The notes: generated by a model from the letters alone, not told the origin. Numbered from the stretch's first letter, positions 13,301-26,211 are shown. The stretch: DNA of 64,000 nucleotides from Drosophila persimilis (GCF_003286085.1 NW_020825298.1:2046001-2110000), one strand, 5' to 3'. Made by a program: numbers and translations.

Positions 13301-16300
13301 CTTTCGCCTAGCGCCGGCATTCGGTTTTGTTAAATTTATCAGTGACATACAGTATAATGCCAAAAGTCTGGCTATTATGATTGTTTCTTGCTGCAGGAAA
13401 CTTCTTGGTGACTCGAGCCTCGTGCCTCGTGCTTTTGTCATTTGTGTCACTGGAATTTCATTTGGTTTTGTGGTTAACCAAACAATTTGTTTGCGGCCAA
13501 GTCTGGATTGGAGTTGAAGTGTTCGTCGAGGCCAGGAGGGTGTTCTCTAAGAGGAAGATTCTGTAACCATATTCGAAGCTGTTTGAATCAACGATTTGCT
13601 ATCTTTAAGCTCATTTGACATTCAAAAATATTCCACTTGCTGGGGTCTGCGGTTCTTAAAGGTCCTGCAGCTCCTGCAGCTTCCTGTTTTAATCTGCTGC
13701 ATATTCTAAAATGTAAATGCCTTTCCTTTCACCGACTTACAATGAAAATGCAACATTTTCATATACTTTCCCCTCCCTTTGCCCATATCTTTCATCATTC
13801 TTTCCTTCGTTTCATTATTCGCTCTCGTCCCTTCGTTTCTTTTTCTTTTTCGCCAAAGCATAATCAGCGGGGATGGCACAAACGAACTGAGTGAACCGAG
13901 AAAAGCACACAGAGAGCGGGGAGGGGGGAGCGGGGAATATACATAAATACTGGCGGTAGAGAACGGGCCAAGCCCCGAGAAGAACGCAACTTCGCTTGTG
14001 CGCATAATTTTCCAGAACGCTCCTGGTTCCACTCCACCCCCAGCTCCACCCCCACCCCCAGCTCCAATGCTGGACCTGCAGGAAATGGCAGCTATTAGCA
14101 TTTGACTGCTTCACTGATGATGTTAACGATGGCTGCCAGCGACCAAACCGAACCGAACCCATCCAACCATCCGACCATCCGACCGACCCACCGACCGTCC
14201 GTTCCCAGGCTCAGGGCCCTGCAGAAGGATGAGGACAAACACACAAAAAAAAAAAGAATGTTATATGCACATAAAGTTTTAAGTCCCAGGGAGGAGCAGG
14301 ACAAAGTCGTCGTCGGTCGCCGGTCGGCAGTCAGCATTTATTATTGCACATTTTATGCGCTCGACTGCACAATAAAATAAATGAGAACGAGAATCATCCA
14401 AAATGCAAAAATGGAACCCTAGCCAGCCCCCCCACCCCCGCCCAGAAAATTGGGCATAAATGCCAAAATTATTTTGATGTCTTCTCATCGCCCTCCCCCC
14501 CTCCCACATGTCTCATGTGGCCAAATAATTGCCGACGTGACACATTTAACATTGAACTAGCCCAAGACGGATGCCCAGGCCAGGGGCCCAGGGGCTGTGC
14601 AGGGAATCCTGTGGCACGTAGGCGGATACAATCAAAATTCCATTTGGGGAAACGCTGAGAAACGCACAATCCGTCATTAACAGCGAAAAAGGAAAACTAA
14701 ACAAAATTTGAGGCGGCGTCTCCCCCCGTCACACGTCCATTCGATTCAATTGAAGATGTGACTGATGTTCCGGACATCGCAGCACACCTCCGCCCTGTTC
14801 CCGGTTTTCCAATGTAGCTCTCGCGGTGGTTGGTCCACGGCGGGGGCGGGGGCGGGGGCGTGCCTGTCGGGTGGTTTCGCACTAAGTCTAATCAACATCA
14901 GCGCAACAATTTGTTATGAATCCCTGGCCCTGGCCCCCGGCCCCTGTCACATCGCAAGTCTTGCATCTGGCCTGTTGGCCATTAATGGATGTTGTGGGCG
15001 TCACTAACGCGAATCCCAACGGGCTAGTGGCCGGATGGCGAGTCCACTATTAGATGGGTAGCAGAGTTTTAAACGGGAGCGGCTTTGAGCAGGATTTAAG
15101 GCAATTTCGGAGAGATTTCAGAGGGTTCCCCTGGGTTGTTAGATGGTTAGTCGGTGTAAGTGGATTGCTGACTTTATTGGTAGTCCTCTCTCTGGATATT
15201 CTCTCTGAAGAGAGCGAAATCTGGTAGTTTCCGATTGCTGGAACATCCCGAAACTCAATAAGTCCTGATTCAAATAGATTCCCATGGGTTTCCCAACAAA
15301 CATCCCACACTCCACGAGTGGATACATTGTTCAGAGCTCCTGCACGCTCTGAACCACACCTAAGGCGACGGCCAATCTCTGCGGCCGCTGGATGGAGCCC
15401 AGGGCCGTGTACGTACTGTGTTGAAAGCATTAGAAATAAGGACACATCATTAAAGCCAGGGCAGAGCCATTCGCTGCAGGAGAGACTGCAGACTGTCTGT
15501 CATTCCGGAGGCGACATCGACATCGACAACAGCCACACGGGCACCAGAGCTCGGGGAGTGCATAATTCATCAAAATCAGCAACAGGAACCGAACAAAAGT
15601 TGACTTTCAGCCAGAGAGGGGCCTCCGCTCCGTCTCCTCTCCGTCTCGGGTGATCATCGGGGTTGGAGGAGTACGCATATCGAATGACTTTGGCCGTGGC
15701 CGTTACCTGGGCAATGCGAGACTACGAACTGTAATTGCAGTCCATGGAGCGACCTTTTCGGTACCGGGGGCACAATCAAAAATGCGTGTGCCAAGCCGAA
15801 AACGAAGCATAATCCCAAAACGCACCAAGGGGCATCAACATCATCATCATCGTCCTCGTCATCAATGGTGGCGCATACACCGGGGGTGCGAGTGGTCCAG
15901 CACGGTCCAGGCCAGAGACCAGAGACCAGGGACCAGGGACCAAGAGCTGACTCAGCCGGCATTTATCGAGCTGTACTTGGCATTGTTGCGTCCATCTAGC
16001 CGCCCGACCTGAAACCCAGTCCGACCGCCCGCCCACCCTCTGTCGTGTCAAAGTTTGGCCCTTTGTTTTCGCCTTGTTCCTGGTTGCATTGGCTGTCCTT
16101 TGCGTGGTATTCCGTGCCTGCTATCTGTGTACCCCGTATCCGTGGGGTCTGATGTGCTCAACAAAGAAGTGTTTCCGATGTCAAATCTGATATTTGTTTT
16201 TTGGTGGAACAAGAAGTAGAAGCATAGCTCATACACCGCCTGTTTATCGGTCCATATCGATCCATATCGATGATCGTATTCCTTAGATGTACAACCAGAA

Positions 16301-16339
16301 TGAAGATATTCAGAGTAATACACCAATTGTTCTTCATGG

Positions 16340-17020
16340 GGTACACTCGTTTATCTTATATGCTCGTTTAGGCCTCAACCTTAGGCAAAAAAACATATAT
16401 AAGAATATTTAAGCTAAAAACCCACTTGAAGCCAACTATTATAATAATTTCTATGTACCCTAATATTGTAAGTATAACCAGTATCATATTATACTCCGTT
16501 TTTCGCTAATTTTTACGATTACATTTTGGGAAAATTCGCTTTGTCATTCCCTGTCATTAATTTATCCCCTGAAGTGTCCATTAGACTAATTGTATGCAAT
16601 ATTTATAATCACTTAAATTTAACTAACTTTTAACTTCTCTTTTTTTCTCCTTTTCAAATAAAGTACCATTATTAACAGATAATTGTTAATTTAATAAATA
16701 AATAAATAAATTCATCTTTGTGGGCTCCGCTTTTAGCAACTTTTTGCTAACGATAGTGTCTCATTCCCAAACTGTTTTTGGAAATATGTGTATATTTTTT
16801 TTCCCGCTCATAAAAATTTATATTTTTGAAGTCGTAAGCATCTTAGGATATGCGAAAACCTATAATACAAACTTAAACTAATCAAATTTAGCAACAATGG
16901 ATCCTGGTACTGTTAGCTGTTAGATGTCAGTATCTAAATATCCTTTAACTATCATCTTAATCGGAGATTTACTAACTACTAATTTTATTAATTAAATAAA
17001 CGTAAAAGTTAAGCATATAC
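16340..17020. other. AT-rich island without a gene
   Basis: The composition drops sharply from GC-rich flanks to very AT-rich sequence, including an AATA tetramer run near 16692-16712. No open frame, terminal repeat or poly-A tail could be recognised. It could be a decayed transposon or a scaffold-type AT-rich segment. Confidence 0.4.
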
Positions 17021-19647
17021 TGATGATACTCGTGCCCAGAGTTCTTTTGATGTTTTTACCAGGGTATCCCACAGTCTGGATACCGACTCTTTTCGCTCGA
17101 CTTGTTTTTTACCTCTTCTTCCTCTCACGCTCTCCTCCCACTTTTTTTTTTTGGTGTTCGGTTCTGATTCAACTTCTTCCTTTTTTCGACTTCCACTCTG
17201 CCGCTCTCCCTCTGCCCGGCCGTCGTTCTGCTTTTTGTTTGTGTAACATTCCATATCCATTTGCAACAACGCGCGCAAAAAAAAAACCTCTCGCACACAC
17301 ACACACATACAGACATACACACAGAGAAAGGCACAAACACGATGCCGACAAACAACCCCTTTTGCGCCTGATGCTGGGGTGGTAGGTGGTGGCCCTGCAG
17401 CCTCCTCCGATCCGATCCGCACTCGCACTCGCATTCGCAAAATCATCCTTAATCCGCCCAAACACGATGACTTTTTCAACGATGTGTTATTCTATGATTT
17501 CGAAAACTGTTCGATAGGAAACTGTTTCCAGTATACTTCCATCGGTTTTAACTCTACAGAAATTGTGCAGGAGATATACTAAAGAAGGGATTGAGACATG
17601 TTTAAACCTAAGGAAAAGGAGGAAGGTTCTATCAAGCATTGGGGTCTTTAGATTCCGACCATCCAAAGGCATAGAGCCGCCCACTTTCATCTGCCAGAGC
17701 AAACAGAAGGGACTTCGTATTGGTTTTTTCCCAAGTGATTTGCAGGTTTTAGTATTCACACGATTCCATCGCTTTCTTCTCAAAATTCATCGGTGAAAAA
17801 GGTATCGTGTGGCAACAGCTTTAATATCCATCTCCCCCGTTCTCTCGCCGAATCGGCAGCATTTTAATTCGAATTGGTATTGCTCTGGCACTGTTATTGT
17901 TGTTTTGTAGCCGGCTTTACTCCCTCTCATGCAGTGCAGTCCCTTCCCCTTCCCGTTCCTCTTCCTTCCCCCTGCGACTGTTTGGTTTCCATTTGATGCT
18001 GATAAATTGTAAGTACGGAGATGGGTGGGTTGTGGTGTGGTGTTTCTGGCAATGGGGTGTTGTTAAGGCCTCGGAACAGCGGAGGATGCTGCATACATCG
18101 CATAATTTGATAAAATATTGCACGCTCTCCTTTTGTCTGAAATTATATTCGTTCTTTTTCTGTTTTTCGGGAGGGACGGGGACGCGTACGAGGCATGACG
18201 GGCATTAGATGTAATCAATAAAAGCTCAACGCAATCCATTCAGTTCGGCTAATGGATGAGAAATCCTATCAAATGTGAAATCAAATTTACGGATGGAGCA
18301 CCCACACACTTCCCTGGTTTTCGTTTCCTGTTTCGAGGCATGCTTTCCATATAACATTTAGAATTATTTAGAGTGTGAAGTGGTGGGGTTTTCAGGCGAT
18401 TCCAAAGCAAAGAGCACTCACTATACATCTATATTTGTTCACAAAAAACAAGGCAAATAATTCCGAAAGTCCAGATCTACGGAATGGGATCCACGGACTG
18501 GATGAATATCAATCCAATATGGGTATCCATGTTTCATAGAGACAAGTCTCAAGCAAAATATCCCTCTACTCCACTGACAATCCAATATTGCCCCACATAC
18601 GAGTATTGGACGAAATGCTCAAACTTTCACCCGAAGAACTTTCGGCTGGAACTCCAGTCCGGCGGGAAATGCCATAAATATATCTTTATTCGTACGAGAC
18701 GGCAGGGCACATTTCCCAAGCGTACAATTGACACATTTTTGTATTTCCTTGACGTTTGCATATAAAAATAACGAAATAAAATATGCGACTGTCGAGTGTC
18801 GAAGTGTGTGTCTGTCTGGATGGGTTTCGGGGCTCTAATGATTGCCGGGAACGTAGCTGCTACCTTGAAAATGATACGCTAGGGAATCATTAGGGGAAGC
18901 GTCATGGTGTGCCATAAATATTGCCAATAGACGACCCAAAGCCCATCGATAATAAGGTTAGAAAGCCATAAACCCACAAAGTCATCGACTATGCTACGGG
19001 GGGAGGGGCAGAGAAAGACTCTCATAAATGTGCCAAATTGGGTTTTCAACAATAAAATGCTAATGATTGATTCTCATGGCTCCATAGAGTGCTGTTAGTG
19101 GTGGATCCATCCCCATGCCCATCCCCATGCCCAATGGGGTTGTCTAATTTCTGCATAGCCGAACATTAAATTGGGGTTTTCGGTTTTCGGCTTCCTCCCG
19201 AGGCTTTTGCATTCGTAATTTTCTCTAAAGAAACAAGTGGAAGATGATCGAGAAGGGGTATGGACTGGCAATTACCCTTAGCTTTAAAGGGGCGGAATCG
19301 GAGTCAAATATACATTGGAAAATTCTAGGAAATTCTTTAAAAGCTAACGAAAGAGGGTATAGAACAGAAGATCATGATATATCTCTTTCGAAACCTCCAA
19401 TTTAGACTCTATTCCATTGACATCGTCCCCGTGCAACCCATTAACCCTTGCACCATCATTCCGGATTACGAGGTATGACAGGACAGGAAAAATCCCTGTG
19501 TTGGCCATTTACAATTGGTCCGCAGTGCGGAACCTAAGCTAATGATGACTGGCATGCACAAATGTACAAATCTTAATTATGCAAATCACGGTCGCGCATA
19601 AATTATGCAAATTATAATGAAATTCCTCATTGCCAGCGACAGAGCTA

Positions 19648-19712
19648 GGACTCGGACCAGGACCCGGACCCGGACACCGAGCCCGAACCCGAACCCGGGC
19701 CCAGACCCAGAG
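19648..19712. repeat. GGACTC/GGACCC hexamer repeat
   Basis: Degenerate GGACCC, GGACAC and CGAACC hexamers, similar in type to those near 11865-11893 and 21723-21762. Confidence 0.75.
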
Positions 19713-19984
19713 GAGGACCATCTATATGTATATGTATTGATAAAAATGTGGCTATAAAATGAAAAAACCAAAAATTGTACATTTCCTTCTATTCTGTGAT
19801 GCGGCGGCGGGGTTGAAAGTCGAAATTATTCCGGTGACCGACCGTTCGAGGGGCAGCGGAGGTTTAAACTAGGGTGGTGCCCGTAAATTGCAATGTAAAT
19901 GCTGCATAAAAACTGAATTAGACCCGGAACAATTACAACAAGGGAGAGGAGAGTCCAAAGAGAGAGGGAGAGGGAACAGAGACC

Positions 19985-19993
19985 TATATAAAG
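19985..19993 (+). promoter_or_regulatory. TATA-like sequence upstream of Oli
   Basis: TATATAAAG about 2.3 kb upstream of the Oli start codon, followed by GAGAGAAAACTCTC. It could serve a distal promoter or be chance. No initiator consensus stands out. Confidence 0.15.
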
Positions 19994-21722
19994 AGAGAAA
20001 ACTCTCACCATCACGGACCGAATGGTGCATTGCCTAGAGGGGCTGTCCAGATTACGGATTCTATTGAAAATAATGGCATACGGCTGCCACTGCACCGAAC
20101 ATCTGACACAATAATTTCCCCTACATTAATGCGGCCCGAAAGGCCACGGCGGAGGGGGGCAGGACAGGAAAAAGTCAAAGGACTGCCCGAAAGCCCACTT
20201 TGAGTAAATGCTCTGCCTCCTCTGGGAATCCTCAAACTTCGATCTCTAACAAGACGAAAAACTAATGTGTTTTGCTGAGACCACCCTTAAGTGCAGCTCA
20301 TTTGGGAGATATACCCATAGATCCCATCAAAAATGCTGAATCCATGGATTGAAAAAACTTTCACAGGATTATATTTTCGGGAATGACTTTATTAATGCTT
20401 CTGGTACTTATTGAACATCGAGTCAAGTTCTGGTACGCTCTTGTGGCCTCCCAGCACTAGCCACTAGAGTATGGAAAGTGACACCGAAGCGTAGAATACA
20501 CTTTCTTGTGATTGAAATATGAAAAACTCATTTCGAACTCTAGTTTCAAGTATATATACATATATCGGTGGTAATTGTGTGTTTTTGACTACTAAAACCT
20601 ACTACTTTTCATACGAAATACTATCAGAACCCTTTTGATCTCTTTCCCTGAACCAAACAAAGTCTCTCATGGGCAATACCCCTTCAAAGTGTGTGAGAAA
20701 ACCCACCGAAATATATTTGGCATGTGCCATTTATGGCATTGTTCCAACTTTGAACAATGCGATACCATAATTTCCAGGCAGCTCTCTCGAACAAATACAT
20801 AGGACACCACCACCAGCAGCAGCAGCAGCGCCATCAGCACCACCGCCACACACAGATGCATCGAATGGCATGCAGATGTACTGTGATGTACGAGCTACGA
20901 GCTACGAGCTCTATGGCCTGTTCCTGTTCAACCCCCAAAGGCGATGGCTTTGTCGCCCTGCTCTCCTCCTCATCGCCATCGCCATCGTCATCATCGTCAT
21001 CATCGGAATAGGCAGCGGGGCAAGGATCAGCAGGCAGCGAGCATGTGATTAGATTCAGTTTCAATGGAAATTGAAATCACAGACAAAGGACCCGGACCCG
21101 GACCCGGGCCCATGGACACGGGGATGAGAGGTAAGTGCCGAGCAGAGCAGAGCCGAGCAGAGCAGGGTTGCAAACAGGCAGGGGAGAGCGACGATAAAAA
21201 TTCTTGGACAACAAGAAAAATTGCTATTTCAGAGAGCATTAAAAACTCTACTACCACTACCACTACAACAACTACTATTGCTGGCTGTGACTCATACAGT
21301 TTCGGCATTGAATTGGTACTGGGATTGGGAGATTATTGGGTGGGGGATGGGAGGAGGCTGCATTACAAGGGGACAACCACTAAACGTCAACCACCGGCGT
21401 CAACACCGAGGCCCGACCCACATTTTCATTTTTATATAGTGCTTCATAATATTCTCACACAGACGGAGATTAACACCCAGCCAACGACCAGGCCCGGAGC
21501 CCCGAGCCCGGCACAAATTTATAATCGACACCGACGCTGCGTCAGCGCTGCGCTGGCCGAGGCAGAGGCAGAGGCTGCTGCGACAGCGACAGAATCAGGA
21601 GAGCAGGAGCTAAAATGGAGAAGAAAAAAAATCGGAAAATCGTTATGCGACTACTGCTATAAACCACCACAAAATCGCGGTCGTCTGTTGTTGCCGGGAA
21701 CCTCACACTCGCGCATCGCAGC

Positions 21723-21762
21723 GAATCGGACTCGGACTCGGACTCGGACTCGGAATCGGAAT
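21723..21762. repeat. CGGACT hexamer repeat
   Basis: Tandem GGACTC units decaying to GGAATC. The long open frame running through 21.1-21.8 kb consists mostly of such repeats and is not treated as a gene. Confidence 0.8.
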
Positions 21763-21788
21763 CCTCGGCTCTGACACGGCAGCCGCAT

Positions 21789-21795
21789 TATAAAT
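21789..21795 (+). promoter_or_regulatory. candidate Oli core promoter (TATAAAT)
   Basis: TATAAAT about 510 bp upstream of the Oli ATG, followed by AT-rich sequence that would fit a 5' UTR. An AG acceptor-like site (CTTTCAG, ending at 22277) lies 24 bp before the ATG, so an upstream non-coding exon is also possible. The start of transcription cannot be fixed from sequence. Confidence 0.3.
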
Positions 21796-22301
21796 TGTTT
21801 GCGGTGCGTACGCTTTTAATATATTATTCGCATTTCTTTTCGGTCTGTGCGGTGGTTAATTTAAATAAATAATCCTTAAAGTGTGCCATCAAGAGAACAT
21901 TGAAAAACAAGTGAAATACACAGAGGAATAAATTAATTATACAACAAACGATAAATATTTATTTATTTATGGCAATATATGTCTAGATTTGTGAAATGTT
22001 TACGTGTTTAATTGTTTAAAATATAGTTAAACATTTAAACTACAATATATAAACAAATGTTTCACTCTTGAGCGAAAAGCCACCTGGCAACAGCTTCGGG
22101 AAGCTCTAGTTTGCCCTAAAGCCCCGCCAGTTGGCGCCACGCCACCGCAGAGCTTCCACCCCCCATTGCCAGCAATTGAACAACCCTGGCAACTCTGCAA
22201 AACTGCTGTGACAGCAGTGACTACCCTGAAACCATTACACATCCCTTCATCTGGACAGCCCATCTTTATCCTTTCAGATCTGCAGAATCTACGAAATAAA
22301 A

Positions 22302-23073
22302 ATGGATCCATCGAATCTGCCCTTCGGCTTTCCCGGGCTGCCAAACCACGGACACATGCCAATACCGCCGACGGCCAACATGCTGGGTGGAGGACATCCT
22401 GCGCCGACCGCCAGCCCACCCCAGAGCGTGCCCGGACGCCGCACTCCGTTGGGTTCCGTCGGTCTGGGGGGCTTCTACGCCCAGGGAATGGGCATGTCGC
22501 AGCAGAGCCTAGCACCAACGGATGAGAACAAGCCCGGACCGAGTGGACCGGACAAGCCGTTGAGTCCGACTGCGGCTGCGATTGCTGCCATCAGCGGCGG
22601 CACCACCACAGTGGCCCTGTCGAGTGGTTCGAGCGGCGGGCCCGGAGGCAGTGGCTCGAACGGGGGCAAGCAGAAGAACCGTCAGGGGAAAACCGTGCGA
22701 TTGAACATAAATGCCAGGGAGCGCAGGCGGATGCACGATCTGAACGATGCCCTGGACGAGCTGAGGAGTGTGATTCCCTACGCCCACTCGCCGTCGGTGC
22801 GGAAGCTCTCGAAGATCGCCACCTTGCTGCTGGCCAAGAACTACATTCTCATGCAGCAGAATGCCCTCGAGGAGCTGCGAAGGTAAGACTGGATAGAATC
22901 CCACCTAAGTTCGGTTTCTCATGACATTCCACTTCTGTTGCAGACTTCTGGCGTACATTCAGACCACTACCGGATCCGCTCCTCTGGATTTGGGCGCCTT
23001 CCCGGCTGCGGCCAAGTTGCAGGCCCTGCTCCAGGGACCCCACCACGAGCCGCCCACCAGCAGCAGCAGTTAA
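22302..23073 (+). CDS. Oli: Oli, Olig-family bHLH transcription factor
   Basis: Coding exons are 22302-22882 and 22944-23073, joined across a 61-bp GTAAGA...TTGCAG intron, giving 236 residues. Residues about 131-197 form a bHLH domain: a basic region with [12 protein letters not shown], helix 1 ([10 protein letters not shown]), a loop with [10 protein letters not shown], and helix 2 ([14 protein letters not shown]). NARERRR followed by the [15 protein letters not shown] block is characteristic of the Olig/Beta3 group. The N-terminal 130 residues are rich in Gly, Pro and Ser and look disordered; the C-terminal tail (about 40 residues) is Ala/Leu/Ser-rich. The intron splits an Arg codon just after helix 2. 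By family, it is a nuclear E-box-binding factor of the developing nervous system, with a role in motor neurons in Drosophila. The length is close to what I recall for D. melanogaster Oli. The start is the first ATG after in-frame stops, in a good context (AAAATGG). Confidence 0.93.
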
Positions 23074-23336
23074 ACGTGTATTTCCCGTCTACGAGCATAT
23101 GTTCTTCGGATAAGCAATCGATAAACAAGCAATTTTTTAAGTCAATTCGAAAAAGCCAAAAAATAATTCTAGTCAGACGAAACGGAGGTTGAGAAGATTC
23201 CTGTCCAGAGCAGCCCAGTGAGAATCTGTTGAGTGATATTTATTTCTTTAATAAGCAATTCTTTTGTGCGCATTTTTATGATGTCAGTGTACGATTATAC
23301 GAGTACGAGTATGTATGCATAAGATGAACATTACCA

Positions 23337-23342
23337 AATAAA
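23337..23342 (+). terminator. Oli polyadenylation signal
   Basis: AATAAA 264 bp downstream of the Oli stop codon, the first canonical signal on the + strand after the gene. It marks the likely transcript end before the convergent cytochrome b5 gene. Confidence 0.6.
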
Positions 23343-23926
23343 GTATTACGTATTTCATGATAAATCAAGAGTGGCATATACCATCTGGATCAAGTTTGAA
23401 TTTGAGCGCATGAGAGTGTGGAAATTCCTTGTCCGCAGCTGCAATCCGCACTTTCGGATGAGCGGAGTTTTTAGTATTTGGCTCGTACTCGGTGTACGCG
23501 TGGGCGTGTGCGTTGTCTACCATTTTCTCTGAGAGTCCCCTCAACTGTTGACTGGTTTGATGGGTTGCTTCCCTTCCCAAACCTTAACCCTTTGAAATAT
23601 CAAAATTCAAACACCACAATAACTATTAAAATACAATAATTTAATCTTAATTCCGTTTCAAGTCTTGACAAAACAATTTAAACACACAAAATATATAAAT
23701 ATTCGCTGAGCGACAGGCGATGATTAGGCAAAGGCGGTTTGCGGATTGCGAAACTGGAAACTGATTAGCTTTAGGAACGAAGTAGAATACTCTTAAGAGA
23801 TACATATATATACAAATAACGTAGTACGAGTGTGTATGGGAATGTGCGTAGATGGACGGCGGCATTGCGAGTGGATCGAAGAGGAAGTGAAGTGAAGTGA
23901 TCGGCGGATCGGTGGATCGGCTGACA

Positions 23927-24370
23927 CTATTCCGGTATGCCCGAGGACAGCACCCTGTTGTTGTGGGTCGTCCGAAAGATGCGCTGCGGTTCGGGTAGCT
24001 CCCCGATCAGGAACTGGCGCATCTGCTCAATGGCAGCCCGGGAATGGCCAGTGCCGTGGAACGCAATGGTGGCATCGCGTCCGGCATGGTCCATGATCAC
24101 ATCGACACCGCCGGGGTGGTCGCGCAGGAACAGAGTGACGTCGTACACCCGATCGTAGATCACAATCCAGCAGTCGTCGTAGCTGTCGTGCTGGGCCACC
24201 TCCTCCAGCGCGATCTCCGGCAGCTCCTCTCCCTTGAGCAGCGTCTTCTCCGTGGCAACGACCACAACATTCTTGCTGGCTTTGCCGTGTCCCAGCGGCA
24301 CAATGCGCAGAGATTGCAAGAGATTCGTCAGCGCCGACGACATTTTTACACGTGACAGATTCACTTTCAC
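23927..24370 (-). CDS. CG6870: cytochrome b5-domain protein (CG6870-like)
   Basis: An intronless 147-residue frame. Residues about 51-126 are a complete cytochrome b5 heme-binding domain: CWIVIYDRVYDVTLFLRDHPGG carries the first axial His (H85 in HPGG) and AFHGTGHS the second (H109). The N-terminus (residues 10-47) is a basic, hydrophobic stretch, LRIVPLGHGKASKNVVVVAT, without a clear signal peptide, and there is no C-terminal membrane anchor, so it appears soluble, unlike microsomal cytochrome b5. By family it carries one electron through heme b; its partner is unknown. Translation may begin at the first ATG (24370) or at the ATG nine codons later (24343, MSSAL), which I think more likely from the ortholog as I recall it. 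The gene is convergent with Oli. The gene name rests on recalled sequence similarity. Confidence 0.88.
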   Translation of the reverse strand: MKVNLSRVKMSSALTNLLQSLRIVPLGHGKASKNVVVVATEKTLLKGEELPEIALEEVAQHDSYDDCWIVIYDRVYDVTLFLRDHPGGVDVIMDHAGRDATIAFHGTGHSRAAIEQMRQFLIGELPEPQRIFRTTHNNRVLSSGIPE

Positions 24371-24677
24371 TTTTTTCCCGGTACTATGATTTCTGCAGTC
24401 GCCGTCGAAACCCGTCTTGTCTGAGTTGATGTTCTGCTTGAGCGGTTGGGCCTGGGGTCCAGTTTCGTTGCGTCTTGGGTCGCCACTGGCAGTCGAGTGT
24501 CATTCATGCCGACGATTGTAATCGTTTTATAAATGAAAACACGTGAATCGAGCGAATCGATCCAAACAGAGAGCTGATAAGGCTTCGGGATTGAACGATC
24601 GAAGAACCGAAGCACCGAAGCACCGAAGATCCAACGATCCGATGAGACGAAGCTCCGCTGCTTCGGCGATGACTATA

Positions 24678-24684
24678 TTATATA
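24678..24684 (-). promoter_or_regulatory. candidate TATA box of the cytochrome b5 gene
   Basis: TATATAA on the minus strand, about 310 bp upstream of the ATG. The region between is a plausible 5' leader containing repeated ACCGAAGC units (about 24603-24630). Confidence 0.35.
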
Positions 24685-25100
24685 GCTATTAATCCACATT
24701 AAGGCATTAAGGCAAACGTGTTTTCATTAATATTCATGGGAGGGCCTCCAATTGCGATGATATTTAATAACAATAACAATTACTAGAACTAGTACTAGTA
24801 CTCCCACTAGTCGATAACAAACTTGTTCTCTTCGCAAACCTGTTAATTACCCAATTAATCTGGATTACTTAAAAGGGAAACACTTGGGGCCTTATCAGTA
24901 TTTCAATTGATTTATTGGCCCAAGTCAAACGTGCATCGGTGCAACGCAAAAACATTTACAGGTTAATAGCTTCGAAAAAATGCTGAGAGGAGGCGTTCGA
25001 AAGCCCACCAATCAACGCAGTCCTACGATTATAACTACTCCGATCTGAGGCTTGTCCCCATTTTAAATTGAAATGGGAACAGCGATAACTATTTCTGTAC

Positions 25101-25772
25101 TATCGCTGAATAAAACTTTGAACTTGAAAACGCTTGGCTTTGAGTTTGGAAATAATGCCACGCTTTTGAACTATTCAACTATCTGCGAGATTTTTCTATA
25201 ATCAAAAGTTATGAAACCCCAGGGCTGATGAAATATATTCATCAATTTCTAGTAAAGCCAGACAAAAAATAACAAATCACAAATCACAAACTGCAAAGCA
25301 AACTAAAAATTCCCACTACGCCATAAATACATAGGAACAAAAAATAACTATAAGATTTTGCATAACAAAAATATTATTCACCTCTGGGAAAACGTCACAG
25401 AAATCTCGAATTTCGAATGATGTTCGGTTTTGGTAACTCAATAATCTAACCACACAAAATGTTTGATGAAAGAGATGGAGAACTGGGCTAAGGCTTGACT
25501 TTGACCTTGAGGTCGGTCTGCAGTCGTATGAAATATCGTTTGGAACAAGCCAGAGATCGATGCAGCCACAGTGGGTATACGGTGTGAATCTAGGCTCCAT
25601 TTGAACCCCATTAGTGGGGTTATCACTCAAGAACTGTGCGTCAGATTTTGGGTAAGCGTCGATGTCATGTCCCAAAAAAATGATGTCGCGTCACAATCAG
25701 AATAGTCCAAATAAAGATTACTAAACGGTCAAAGATCGGATTTTATATTGTTTCAAATTAGTTTCGAGATTA
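25101..25772. repeat. duplicated block Y, copy 1
   Basis: Diverged direct repeat of 27168-27738, aligned by eye with small indels. It includes a 44-bp identical block (25569-25612 matching 27535-27578) and begins with TATCGCTGAATAAA in both copies. Neither copy encodes a recognisable protein. In copy 1 one + strand frame reads ...QWVYGVNLGSI then stop; copy 2 keeps that ending but has an upstream stop, so any ancestral gene is broken in copy 2. Confidence 0.85.
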
Positions 25773-26044
25773 CAGGAAAAGTGATAATATTCATGGATAT
25801 TGCATAAAATTTAGATTTGGATGCGGGTCTCAGTATTAATGAAATAAGAGAAAAGTACACTCAGAAATATCAGCATATAATGATTAGTAATCATTATTTT
25901 GTTGGGATGTTGTTGAGACTCGGGGGGTAAAGATCTGTGCAGAATTTCAATGTATTTCCAACGTGAAAAAGCTGAATTAATGCCTATTCATTACCTCTTC
26001 TGATAAGGAGGGAAGCAGCCTGTCTGTCTCGAATCAGAATGGTA

Positions 26045-26211
26045 TAATCTCGAGTCATTACTAGATACCACACCGGGCACTGTTCCTTAGGACTTCACGT
26101 CTATGGATTCTGTGAAATGGAGCAGGAAACATCGGAAAACATCCTATTTGAATGCCCTGCACTGCTCTGCAGCCCCTCACACCTAAATATTTTCCACAAT
26201 TGTAAAAAAAA
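26045..26211 (+). pseudogene. remnant of a non-LTR retrotransposon (ORF2 C-terminal end)
   Basis: The + strand frame reads RYHTGHCSLGLHVYGF, then CEMEQETSENILFECPAL. This matches the C-terminal tail of LINE-type polyproteins of insects (I, LOA/Bilbo, Jockey/R1 groups), in which a TGHC motif is followed by a Cys-rich EE-TPEHIL-ECPAL segment. It is only about 55 codons long, with an in-frame stop just upstream (near 26044), and there is no reverse transcriptase. It is a dead fragment lying within duplication copy 1, just upstream of the protamine-like gene. Confidence 0.7.

Larger units (their letters stand above)
1..21780. other. gene-poor intergenic / regulatory DNA left of Oli
   Basis: I find no reading frame here with recognisable protein homology. 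The longer open frames run through low-complexity sequence (CA/TG, GGA/CTC and CAG repeats) and are open on both strands at once, as expected of repeats rather than genes. The stretch holds many microsatellites (listed separately), two hairpin-forming regions near 1.5 and 6.25 kb, isolated TATA-like sequences near 8.77 and 19.99 kb, and an AT-rich island at about 16.3-17.0 kb. Large gene-free flanks are usual beside neural transcription-factor genes such as Oli, so enhancers are plausible, but none can be delimited by eye. Confidence 0.6.

Noticed and set aside
21064..21774. 236-codon open frame on the + strand upstream of Oli
   Set aside because: It is built mainly from translated simple repeats (GPGPGP, TTTTTT, RTRTRT and Ala/Glu runs), with no domain and no conserved-looking block.
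22027..22518. 163-codon minus-strand frame overlapping Oli exon 1
   Set aside because: Antisense shadow of the GC-rich Oli coding exon.
25316..25675. 119-codon minus-strand frame inside block Y copy 1
   Set aside because: The aligned copy 2 carries stops and frame changes in the same frame, and no family is recognised; not supported as a gene.
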